Of a stretch of 10,240 nt of DNA, positions 1-6,374 are shown piece after piece. Both the position numbers and the translations under genes were made by a program. Source of the stretch: Gemmatimonadaceae bacterium (lineage in GTDB: Bacteria > Gemmatimonadota > Gemmatimonadetes > Gemmatimonadales > Gemmatimonadaceae). The number at the start of each line of letters is the position of its first letter. The stretch's first letter is position 1. The stretch spans positions 1-10,240 of the forward strand of contig JANWKK010000150.1 of assembly GCA_025451425.1 (NCBI GenBank). Reading direction: 5' to 3'. The notes beneath the pieces were generated by a model. The model worked only from the letters and a program-made list of their open reading frames with translations, was not told where the DNA came from and ran no database searches.

Positions 1-117
1 GAAGAACTCACGATTCCGCGCGTTCGCGGCGAGCCAGTGCTCGAAGAGCTCACGCTCCTCAGCCGTGCACTCGTTTCCGCGATACTGAAACATCGATTCC
101 CAGTCGATGTCGAGCAT
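1..117 (-). CDS. FecR-family anti-sigma regulator, N-terminal fragment (runs off the left edge)
   Basis: Only the first 39 residues are present. They contain DWESMFQYRGNECTAEERE followed by LFEHWLAANARN, which matches the N-terminal DUF4880 helical region of FecR-type regulators (pattern W..y..ge.t.ee...fe.WLa). Family members are inner-membrane proteins that bind an ECF sigma factor on the cytoplasmic side and receive a signal, often from a TonB-dependent receptor, on the periplasmic side. The start is the ATG at 117; the frame stays open for about 40 codons further upstream but offers only a GTG two codons earlier and no better start. No clear Shine-Dalgarno is visible. The adjacent upstream minus-strand gene is a broken ECF sigma factor, which is the expected operon partner. 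The DUF4880 assignment is by motif recognition; the membrane and FecR domains lie outside the window. Confidence 0.6.
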   Translation of the reverse strand, partial: MLDIDWESMFQYRGNECTAEERELFEHWLAANARNREFF

Positions 118-314
118 GACGGTCACGGGATTGGATGGAAAACCATCGTCAAGCCATCGCGATCCGTCACGCCCTGTGGAACAGGTGAGCGGCCCGGATT
201 GCGTATACGAGCGGAAGTAGTCGGTGACGTCGCGTGCGATGTGTCACCGATTAGCTGACGTACATCGCATTCGCTTGCATCCCCTCGATCGGTGCGTCGC
301 GCTGCGGAGCGTCG

Positions 315-675
315 CTAACGGTCCGTGGGCCGGCGCTGACTAAGCGGCGTGGGCAGACGATCGCGGAGCATTCGGGTGGCCCGCGCGATGTGCACCTCGA
401 CCGTTCGTGAAGTCCCGTCGCAATCTCGGACGTCTCGAGCTGATCATGCAGGCGGAGGCTCGCGACGTGACGTTGTCTCGGCGGCATGAGCCCAGGACAT
501 GCTCGACAGCGCGCGTAATGTCGTCGGACCGGACGCGCGCTTCACCCTCTGGTGGAAGTACCGACCCGACATCTGCGGACACCGGACTGACGTAGCGGAG
601 CAGCCCACGTTGCTCGACGCGAGGCCGCTCGGGATGGTTGAGTGCATGCATGGGTGCCTGTGGCTTGGTAGAGAT
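315..675 (-). pseudogene. ECF RNA polymerase sigma factor, frameshifted and 5'-truncated remnant
   Basis: Three minus-strand frames join into one sigma-factor C-terminal half. Frame one (about 675-480) gives ALNHPERPRVEQRG, like the end of region 2, then PPEGEARVRSDDITRAVEHV. Frame two (about 479-418) gives PPRQRHVASLRLHDQLETSE followed by IA, the start of region 4. Frame three (about 416-315) gives GTSRTVEVHIARATRMLRDR and ends at TAG 315-317. The first break fits loss of one base near 479. The second fits loss of about seven bases near 416, removing part of the helix-turn-helix. Region 2 proper is absent because the sequence changes to an ImmA-like remnant near 675. This type of sigma factor is usually encoded directly before a FecR gene, and a FecR-like start lies at 117. 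The joined protein is an inference, but the family signature spans all three pieces. Confidence 0.65.
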
Positions 676-680
676 ACGCA

Positions 681-980
681 CGCACTTGCACCTCGCGCAC
701 GTGCTTCTTGCGCGACGGCAGCGCGGGGTCGGCGAACTCGGCCGGAAATTCAGCATCTGCAACTGGTGAGGATCGAATCGAGCGTGAGGCCAACTCGTTT
801 GCGGCCGCGCTATTGATGCCGGCGGAACTCGTGCATCAAGCCATCGCGGAGCTCAGCGTTGATCTCGCGGATGACGACGAAGTCGATGAGCTCGCGAAGC
901 GATTTCAGGTAAGTCGGCAGGCGATGTCCTTTCGCCTTGCAAACCTCGCGATCTCTGACGAGACAACGACGCGTCGATAG
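681..980 (+). pseudogene. ImmA/IrrE-family metallopeptidase remnant
   Basis: From about 768 to the TAG at 978-980 the plus strand encodes EREANSFAAALLMPAELVHQ, then an acidic linker, then ELAKRFQVSRQAMSFRLANL. This is the typical C-terminal half of ImmA/IrrE peptidases, including the conserved EREAN.FAA.LLMP motif. Upstream, frame 683-709 reads HLHLAHVLL, which resembles a damaged zinc-binding HELxH helix. Removing one base near 710 would join LAHVLL to RDGSAGSANS in the downstream frame. The frame therefore appears shifted, and the true zinc motif and the whole N-terminus are missing. Intact members cleave repressors or activate DNA-damage responses and often sit beside an Xre-type regulator on mobile elements; no such partner is visible here. 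A TTG start at 708 is possible but would give a protein without the active site. Confidence 0.6.
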
Positions 981-1011
981 CTATCGATGCCGTTGAGCCT
1001 GGATAGAAAAG

Positions 1012-1054
1012 AACGAAGCCCACACCTGAGAAATTCTGAAGTGTGGGCTTCGTT
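1012..1054 (-). terminator. Rho-independent terminator downstream of the tRNA-Phe fragment
   Basis: A perfect 14-bp stem (1012-1025 with 1041-1054, arm AACGAAGCCCACAC) encloses a 15-nt stretch that can partly pair further. Read on the minus strand, the stem is followed by CTTTTCTATCC, a fair U-tract, while the plus-strand side has none. It begins 8 bases after the 3' end of the tRNA-Phe-like piece, where the native terminator of a tRNA gene is expected. Confidence 0.8.
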
Positions 1055-1062
1055 GTACTGAG

Positions 1063-1102
1063 TGGCCAAGGACGGAATCGAACCGCCGACACGCAGATTT
1101 TC
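1063..1102 (-). other. tRNA-Phe(GAA) 3' half: probable attachment site (attR) of an integrative element
   Basis: The 40 minus-strand bases match tRNA positions 34-73. They comprise anticodon GAA plus AA (37-38), 3' anticodon-stem strand TCTGC, variable region GTGTC, T-arm GGCGG TTCGATT CCGTC, acceptor strand CTTGGCC and discriminator A. The pattern GAAAATC..GTGTCGGCGGTTCGATTCCG is that of bacterial tRNA-Phe. Upstream of position 34 the tRNA stops abruptly: position 33 is C instead of the invariant U, and no anticodon 5' strand, D-arm or acceptor 5' strand (expected GGCCAAG) follows. The piece therefore cannot be a functional tRNA. No CCA is encoded. A tRNA 3' half beginning at the anticodon loop is the usual direct-repeat core left by tyrosine recombinases. 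The intact tRNA copy would be at the other end of the element, outside this window. Confidence 0.72.
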
Positions 1103-1271
1103 GTCCGTTCTTCGGGGGTGACGTGAAGCACTTTTGAGGGCCCGGCGGTCCTGCCAGTGCCGGTGCATCGCAGTGATTGATACAGACTGTGGGGCCGACG
1201 ATGCTCACGACGTCGGTCGCGAACGCAACACACGGCCGGTCACCACCATGGCCGCGCCTGCGAGCGCGGCG

Positions 1272-1516
1272 TCACCCGCTCGTAGCACGCGCGCACCCGG
1301 CACACCCGTGCACTATCTCCTGATACGCGCTGATGAGATTGTAGCCGGGAAGCCGTTCGTGAATCGCGGCGCCGAGCGCGCGACGCAGCGTCGCAGATAA
1401 TTCGCGCCGATGTTGTCGAGCTCGCGAGTCGTCATTCCCGCGCGCTCGGCGCGCGTGGACCATGATTGTTCGCCGTCGATGCAAAGCGACGCGACAAGCA
1501 CGACCTTCTGCGACAT
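1272..1516 (-). pseudogene. Small unrecognised gene split by a frameshift
   Basis: The first frame starts at ATG 1516 (SQKVVLVASLCIDGEQSW...) and reads through RAGMTTRELDNIGANYLRRC with strong G/C-ending codons. From about 1385 the good codon pattern moves to another frame, reading ALGAAIHERLPGYNLISAYQ, then EIVHGC and a stop at 1272. Joined, this would be a protein of about 80 residues; unjoined, the first frame ends at 1313 with an unremarkable tail. I do not recognise the family. A GGGAG stretch abuts the ATG and would be too close to act as a ribosome binding site for it, so the true start may be elsewhere. It lies just inside the putative element end marked by the tRNA scar. The bases on either side (1103-1271 and 1517-1684) show no convincing gene. 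Confidence 0.35.
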
Positions 1517-1684
1517 CTCCCGCGGCGCCGCATCAAATCCTTAGCGCACAGCGAGAGCCACAGGCGGCATACTTACGAATCGCCGCCATTGTGACACACG
1601 AAAACGGTATCGCTGCGGCGATCACACAACAGTGCGCCACAGGCCGGATCCACGCAGTGCGACACATCAGCTCACATCTCTACG

Positions 1685-2062
1685 CTATCGACGTCTTTCC
1701 GATTGCTTCATTGCCGGATGCACGGAGCGAAGCAGCTTCTGGTATTTGATTCGCTGCTCTGTCGTGAGAATTGCCACAATCTCCTCCTGTGCGGAATCGA
1801 TGGCAGACCGCACAACCGGATGCACCACCGCCCACGCGGAGTCGATCACACGCTGATGGCTGGTGAGCACTCGCGCAACTCTGTCATGTTGCGACGAGTC
1901 GAGCGTGAGCGCACTGTCGAACGTGCGGAGTAAGACGGCCGGGTCCATGGCGTTTGCAGGCATCGTCGCCGGCTTCTTTCGCCCGGCAGCAAATCCGAGC
2001 GCGATTCCAGTGCTCAGCGTGACGACAAGCACAAGTGAGCCACGCACCCACGACGGCATCAC
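1685..2062 (-). CDS. Spy/CpxP-like periplasmic protein with an N-terminal membrane anchor
   Basis: The product has 125 residues. Residues 8-26 form one membrane segment (GSLVLVVTLSTGIALGFAA), so the rest is predicted periplasmic. The soluble part is helical and carries two spaced LxxxQ motifs, LDSSQHDRV near residue 54 and LTTEQRIKYQKLL near residue 98, like the LTxxQ motifs of Spy/CpxP and 'periplasmic heavy-metal sensor' proteins. Those relatives bind misfolded proteins or metals and damp envelope-stress signalling. The gene is last in a cluster behind an ECF sigma factor and a putative anti-sigma. Its start overlaps the preceding gene by 4 bases if the GTG at 2062 is used, or by 1 base (TGATG) if the ATG at 2059 is used; both support translational coupling. 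A sensory role for the sigma/anti-sigma pair is an inference. No clear terminator was found after the stop. Confidence 0.7.
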   Translation of the reverse strand: MMPSWVRGSLVLVVTLSTGIALGFAAGRKKPATMPANAMDPAVLLRTFDSALTLDSSQHDRVARVLTSHQRVIDSAWAVVHPVVRSAIDSAQEEIVAILTTEQRIKYQKLLRSVHPAMKQSERRR

Positions 2063-2433
2063 TTGGCACGCTCGGCGTCGATGGCCGTTGAGAGCAACAG
2101 CTCCACAAACGACGGCGGACGCTCACGAACGCCCAGTGCGCGCCCCACGAGATCCGTGGGGGCAAGCGCCAGCAGCACACCATCAGTCGACTGCCGCGAC
2201 GGCGCGCGCCGATCCGAGAGAAGCAGCACCAACGCCGCCGCGATCGCAAGGCAAGCCACTGAGATCCGCGATGCGCGCGAACTCGCTATCCAGGTGCGCG
2301 TGCGGTGTATGCTCGCCGTGTGCTGGATGCGACTCGACAGCGCCTCCCAGCATTCGGGCGTATCGGGAATGGCGGAGGTGTCGAACAGGTGTGACTCAGG
2401 CTGCAGCTCATTTTCTCTTGGTGGTGACGTCAT
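2059..2433 (-). CDS. Putative single-pass membrane anti-sigma factor
   Basis: The start is the ATG at 2433, which overlaps the sigma gene's TGA in an ATGA junction; a longer upstream frame only runs into the sigma gene. The 124-residue product has a hydrophilic N-terminal half of about 56 residues (ending TRTWIASSRASR), one membrane segment at about 57-73 (ISVACLAIAAALVLLLS) and a short C-terminal periplasmic part ending in SFVELLLSTAIDAERAK. The topology, size and position right after an ECF sigma gene are those of anti-sigma factors, which hold the sigma at the membrane until a signal arrives. There is no ZAS zinc motif (HxxxCxxC), so it would belong to a divergent, non-zinc type. The function rests on context, not on a recognised domain. 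Confidence 0.7.
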   Translation of the reverse strand: MTSPPRENELQPESHLFDTSAIPDTPECWEALSSRIQHTASIHRTRTWIASSRASRISVACLAIAAALVLLLSDRRAPSRQSTDGVLLALAPTDLVGRALGVRERPPSFVELLLSTAIDAERAK

Positions 2434-3020
2434 GGCCGATCCTTGCTCAGCGAGCGTTGTAGCGCATGGCGCGCACGATACACGTGTTGGCGAACAGTCG
2501 ATTCCGCGATGCCATGCATGGCGGCGACGGTGCTGATCGTCAGGTGCTTGACCGAGACGAGCTCGAAACATGCCCGCTGCATTGGTGAAAGTGACTTCAG
2601 AGCGTTGTCGACATCCCGCGACCGAGCGTTGCCAAGCGCGTATTCACTGGGTGCGAGCGTCGTGAGATCGGTTTCGCGCGTTCCCCAACGCTCCCAAAGT
2701 CGCCGCCGACGCGCTTCTCGTTTCCGTGCACTCCTAGCGAGACCTCGGACGACGCCGTAAAACCACGGCGCGAACGGTCGACTGCGATCATAGGCGCTCG
2801 CCCCATCGTTCACGATGAGAAACGCATCCTGTACGATGTCCTCCGCTGCATCGCGCTCTCCGACGATCTGCGCAGCCAGGAGCGTAGCCGCCCGAACGTG
2901 CCGTCGGACCAGGTTGGCAAAAGCGCGCTCATCTCCCGAGGTTGCACGTGACAGTAGCACTGCATCATTTGAATCGTCGCTCGGCTCTTCTCTCACTGTG
3001 CTTGCCGTGTGGCCGGTCAC
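2430..3020 (-). CDS. ECF-family RNA polymerase sigma factor
   Basis: The product has 196 residues. Region 2 covers about 20-105: LLSRATSGDERAFANLVRRH, then AAEDIVQDAFLIV (the conserved DIVQDAF of region 2.2), then PFAPWFYGVVRGLARSARKR of regions 2.3/2.4. Region 4 covers about 138-190: LKSLSPMQRACFELVSVKHL, then the helix-turn-helix STVAAMHGIAESTVRQHVYR. The protein would direct RNA polymerase to stress-response promoters. The start used is a GTG at 3020, with a modest AGG four bases upstream. The end overlaps the next gene by four bases (ATGA). A perfect palindrome lies at 3023-3036, directly against the start codon. ECF genes usually activate their own promoter, but no clear ECF-type promoter can be read in the 88 bases back to the permease gene. 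Confidence 0.9.
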   Translation of the reverse strand: MTGHTASTVREEPSDDSNDAVLLSRATSGDERAFANLVRRHVRAATLLAAQIVGERDAAEDIVQDAFLIVNDGASAYDRSRPFAPWFYGVVRGLARSARKREARRRRLWERWGTRETDLTTLAPSEYALGNARSRDVDNALKSLSPMQRACFELVSVKHLTISTVAAMHGIAESTVRQHVYRARHALQRSLSKDRP

Positions 3021-3022
3021 AG

Positions 3023-3036
3023 AACCTGCGCAGGTT
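3023..3036. promoter_or_regulatory. Perfect 14-bp palindrome at the sigma-factor start
   Basis: AACCTGCGCAGGTT equals its own reverse complement and ends 2 bases before the GTG start of the ECF sigma gene. On the minus strand its right half supplies the only Shine-Dalgarno-like bases (AGG). It could be an operator for a dimeric repressor or an RNA hairpin that masks the ribosome binding site. Which of these applies cannot be decided from sequence. Confidence 0.4.
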
Positions 3037-3108
3037 TCGCGTGTGCACCGCTGCGGCGAGTGCTCACGCCAGCACGTGACGCTTGGCGAAAGGGTGACCT
3101 CGTGCGAT

Positions 3109-5631
3109 TCAATCCGCCCGCAACGCGATCAGTGGATCGACACGCGTCGCATGACGCGCCGGAATGCAGCACGCGAGCATTGCGGTGCCAAGCAAGACGA
3201 CCGCCATCAAACCGAACGTCGATACGTCGAGTGGCACGACGCCGAAAAGCATGCCCCGCATCAAGCGGGTGAGGGCGATCGAGCCGAAGATTCCGATTGC
3301 GATTCCAATCCCTGCGAGGCTAAGTCCCTGCCGCATTATCATGTTCATGATATCGCGACGCTCCGCCCCGAGAGCAATGCGCACTCCCAATTCCCTGCGC
3401 CGTTCAGCGGTCTGCTGACTGATCACCCCATAGACGCCGAGCACGGCCAGCACCAGCGCTGTCAGAGAAAAGCACGTAAATACGATCAATGTGAATCGCC
3501 GTGGTTTGACGGAAGTCGCCGCGAGTTCATCCAGGGTCTGCATTCCGGCGATGGGCAGTGCCGGGTTGAGCTCTGCAATTACCCTCTTGACGCTTCCAGT
3601 TATCCGCGCCGGATCCGCTGCGGTGCGGAGTACAAGCACCACGCCACCGGTCGGCGCCTGGGCGTGCGGTACATATACCGTCGGCTCCGCGGGCGCGTCC
3701 AGCGCAACTTGTCGCACGTCACCGACCACACCAACGACTTCGCGCTCACTCGACGGGCCGTAGAACTTGAGGCGAATGCGCTTTCCAATCGGGTTCTCCT
3801 TTGGCCAATATCGCGCAGCCATTGCTTCGCTGACGATCGCTACGGGAATGCTCGAGGAGTCGTCACGTGAGGTAAACAGCCGGCCACGACGCAGAGCGAT
3901 GCGCAGCGCATCAAAAGCCCCAGGCGTGAGTGAGGTCATGTGCGCCGATGGCTCCTCACCTACCGCCACTGGTCGCCCGGGGATTGTAAATGCTCCCCTG
4001 TCCGCCTCGATCGCCATGTCGAGCGGCAGGGATGACGTAGCGCCGGCCGCGAGGACGCCTGGGATCGCGCCCGCTCGCTCCACCAGGTGCGCGATAAAGT
4101 CCCGCCGCGCGCCGGGCGTCTTGTTCCATTCATACACAAATACGGTCGCGGCCAGAACGTGATCAGAGCGATAGCCTCTGTCAGCGCGCACCACCGTGAC
4201 GAAGCTGCGCACCAGCAATCCGCCACCGACGAGCAACACCATAGCCAGTGCGACCTCCGCAATCACGAAGAATTCGCGCGCTCGATGGGATCGCGGAGCG
4301 CCCGCAGCGCGGCCGCCGGTCTTGAGCTCATCCGTGATGTTGGGTGCGGCGGCCCGGATCGCGGGAACCAATCCGAAAAGCACTGTCGCGAGGACAATCG
4401 TCGCGAACGTAAATGCGAGAGCTCCGAGGTCCACACGCATTTCCGCGGCACGAGCAAGTGACGTCGGGCTCAGCGCGCGCATGGTCGATACGCCCCACGA
4501 CGCGAGTCCCACGCCCAGCATGCCGCCGACCGAGGCGATGAGCAGACTCTCCGCCAGCAGCTGACGGATGACGCGACCGCGACCAGCGCCGATTGCGGCG
4601 CGCAAGGCGAACTCGCGGCTGCGTCGAACCGTCCGCGTTAACATCAGGTTCGCGACGTTCGCGCACGCGATGAGCAACACCATCCCTACCGCGCCTAGCA
4701 ACAGGAAAAGAGCGCGCGCCGTATCACCCACGATTGCGGCATCCAACTTGTCCACCTGTACCCCAATTTCGGCGTTCGTCGCCGGATTTTCCGTACTGAG
4801 TTGCGCGGCAACGCCATTCATATCCGCGCGCGCTTTTTGGATCGTCACGCCAGGATTGAGACGCCCCACGACGTGATACCACGCCATGCTTCGCAACCGG
4901 ACTTCCGCACTGTCCAGGACCTTGGGTACATACATTTCCATCTTTGAGCTCGCAAGATACGCAAACTCCTTAGGCAGCACGCCGACGATCGTGGCGGACG
5001 CGCGACCGAGTGTGAGCTGCTTCCCGACAATCTTTGGGTCCGCACCAAATCGCCGCTGCCATGAACCGTAGGTGAGAACCACGACGTGTTCGCTGTTCGG
5101 TATGAAATCCGGCGGCTGCAAGAGACGGCCGAGCAAGGGACGAGCATTGAGTACGGCGAAGAAGTCTTGCGTGACGTTCCAATTGTAGATCTGCTCCTCG
5201 CCATCGAGGCTGGAGTAGTTCAATGCGAACGGCTCGGCGGCGGCCAACCCTGCGAATACTCTGCTGCGCTCACGCCAATCCGCAAAATTTGCCGGAGCAA
5301 CGTCGTCGTGATCGACGCCCTTTTTCCGGTCGTTCTGGAAGAGCGCCACGAGCTGATTGGGTTGCGAAAACGGTAATGGCTTGAGGAGGATGCCATCGAC
5401 TGCGCTGAAGATTGCCGTGTTCGCGCCGATACCGATTGCCAGCGACAGCACCGCTGCAAGCGTGAAACTTGGGGCGAGTCGCAGCGTGCGCGCGGCGTAG
5501 CCGAGATCATCTACAAAGTCATCGAGGAGATGGCACCAGGGAACCGGTCCGGCATCGGGTCTGCCGTGCGTTCCTTTCCGCCTCGAGGGTATGCTCGCTG
5601 ACGTCGGTGGTGAGGTGAGCGGCGGCATCAT
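3109..5631 (-). CDS. ADOP-family ABC-type permease (two MacB_PCD/FtsX units)
   Basis: The 840-residue length is usual for ADOP ('Acidobacterial duplicated orphan permease') proteins. The family entry motif is at about 37-88: LLDDFVDDLGYAARTLRLAP, then LSLAIGIGANTAIFSAVDGI. A first periplasmic MacB core (about 80-300) precedes the first FtsX domain (about 306-427), which contains LIACANVANLMLTRTVRRSR and RAAIGAGRGRVIRQLLAESL. The second half starts with EFFVIAEVALAMVLLVGGGL at about 453 and has a second core (about 490-705). The second FtsX domain (about 712-840) contains GVYGVISQQTAERRRELGVR and ends in the typical RVDPLIALRAD. About eight membrane segments are visible. The start is ATG 5631 (a second ATG follows directly); a stop lies at 5644-5646, and no good ribosome binding site is seen. 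As usual for the group, no ATPase gene is adjacent. The substrate is unknown; export of peptides, lipids or drugs is only a possibility. Confidence 0.92.
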   Translation of the reverse strand: MMPPLTSPPTSASIPSRRKGTHGRPDAGPVPWCHLLDDFVDDLGYAARTLRLAPSFTLAAVLSLAIGIGANTAIFSAVDGILLKPLPFSQPNQLVALFQNDRKKGVDHDDVAPANFADWRERSRVFAGLAAAEPFALNYSSLDGEEQIYNWNVTQDFFAVLNARPLLGRLLQPPDFIPNSEHVVVLTYGSWQRRFGADPKIVGKQLTLGRASATIVGVLPKEFAYLASSKMEMYVPKVLDSAEVRLRSMAWYHVVGRLNPGVTIQKARADMNGVAAQLSTENPATNAEIGVQVDKLDAAIVGDTARALFLLLGAVGMVLLIACANVANLMLTRTVRRSREFALRAAIGAGRGRVIRQLLAESLLIASVGGMLGVGLASWGVSTMRALSPTSLARAAEMRVDLGALAFTFATIVLATVLFGLVPAIRAAAPNITDELKTGGRAAGAPRSHRAREFFVIAEVALAMVLLVGGGLLVRSFVTVVRADRGYRSDHVLAATVFVYEWNKTPGARRDFIAHLVERAGAIPGVLAAGATSSLPLDMAIEADRGAFTIPGRPVAVGEEPSAHMTSLTPGAFDALRIALRRGRLFTSRDDSSSIPVAIVSEAMAARYWPKENPIGKRIRLKFYGPSSEREVVGVVGDVRQVALDAPAEPTVYVPHAQAPTGGVVLVLRTAADPARITGSVKRVIAELNPALPIAGMQTLDELAATSVKPRRFTLIVFTCFSLTALVLAVLGVYGVISQQTAERRRELGVRIALGAERRDIMNMIMRQGLSLAGIGIAIGIFGSIALTRLMRGMLFGVVPLDVSTFGLMAVVLLGTAMLACCIPARHATRVDPLIALRAD

Positions 5632-6310
5632 ACGAGAGTATTGCTACGAACCGTCTCGCTGTTTACAACCGCGATCCCTCAGGCCTCTCGCTCTACCAAC
5701 GACTCACGCGGCCAGCGCTGAGTCGCCTCGAAGAGATCGCTGCAGGATTGCACGGAGTTTGGCGCGAGGTACTGTCCGACTACGAATGCCGTGCGAGTCG
5801 CCCCTCCGCGCGAATTGCTGAATTCATTACCGGCGACGGTGATCGCGTCGGCCTGGGGGACTAGCGCTCGCTTCGTTCGGTCGAGGCGCCGGGAGAACAA
5901 CAGGCTATCGAATAGTGGTGCGCGCATAGAACTGCAATGCACCAGCGACAAGCGCAATCAAGTACGGCCGGCGAGTTGGCAGTCGTATTTAACTGTCATC
6001 CGTCGCCGAGGTGATGTTCGAGGGGGAACTCCGAAACTCAACGGGTCTTCTCCTATCGTAGCTGCACGAGATATCGATGACACGAACCTGGCCGCGGGAA
6101 ACGCGGTCGGGTTTTGTGCATCTCGGACCCCAGGGGCTGAAGTTCGAGGGCGGATATTTCTTAATCCGTCAGTGACATCAGGGGTTACGAGATATCCCCC
6201 CCTCGAGCAATAGCGCAGCGCGCCGTGATTGTTGGGCGTGACGCGTCTTGGCCTACTCCAAATTTACCGACCCTCCAAGAGCGAGGCATCCACTCAGCAA
6301 TGCCTATCGA
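5632..6310. other. Intergenic stretch without a convincing gene
   Basis: Two same-phase open frames face each other in 5632-5957. The minus frame (5679-5957) ends in QYLAPNSVQSCSDLFEATQR plus a short tail. The plus frame, from a TGA near 5616 to a TAG near 5863, includes SRLEEIAAGLHGVWREVL but has no normal start codon. Neither has a recognisable domain, and being exact antisense in phase, one may merely shadow the other. From 5960 to 6310 nothing coding is seen. The stretch contains a plus-strand terminator (6084-6115), and the promoter of the permease gene probably lies near its left end. Confidence 0.4.
6084..6115 (+). terminator. Plus-strand rho-independent terminator with no assigned gene
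   Basis: A long hairpin is formed by ACCTGGCCGCG (6086-6096), a 5-nt loop GGAAA and CGCGGTCGGGT (6102-6112), with two G-U pairs; it can extend by two more pairs to 6084/6114. TTTT at 6112-6115 follows. On the minus strand the hairpin is not followed by a good U-tract, so it is oriented for plus-strand transcripts. No plus-strand gene was identified upstream. Confidence 0.55.
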
Positions 6311-6348
6311 AAGTGGCCCGCGCACATCCTTACGTGCACGGGCCACTT
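6311..6348 (-). terminator. Terminator hairpin of the subtilase gene
   Basis: AAGTGGCCCGCGCAC (6311-6325) pairs with GTGCACGGGCCACTT (6334-6348) around an 8-nt loop. The single mismatch is C-A on the plus strand but a tolerated G-U pair in the minus-strand RNA, so the hairpin fits minus-strand transcription. It begins 26 bases after the subtilase stop codon. The U-tract after it is weak (CTTTCG), so it may also act as an RNA-stabilising 3' hairpin. Confidence 0.65.
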
Positions 6349-6374
6349 CCAAGCACCGCGCAGGGCGTCGTACC

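Noticed and set aside
37..258. Plus-strand open frame of 73 codons at the left end
   Set aside because: The opposite strand encodes a FecR-type N-terminus there, and the plus frame has no recognisable features.
2815..3870. Long plus-strand open frame of 351 codons
   Set aside because: It lies antisense to the sigma factor and the permease, both with clear family motifs, and has no domain-like pattern; a high-GC shadow frame.
5682..5700. Minus-strand bases TTGGTAGAGCGAGAG resemble a tRNA D-arm
   Set aside because: The D-stem does not pair (no GCTC before GTTGG), no acceptor, anticodon or T-arm follows in register, and similarity is limited to about 12 bases.
6067..6195. Direct repeat ACGAGATATC at 6067-6076 and 6186-6195
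   Set aside because: Ten bases at two places in a non-coding gap with no extended similarity; compatible with chance and no sign of a mobile-element end.
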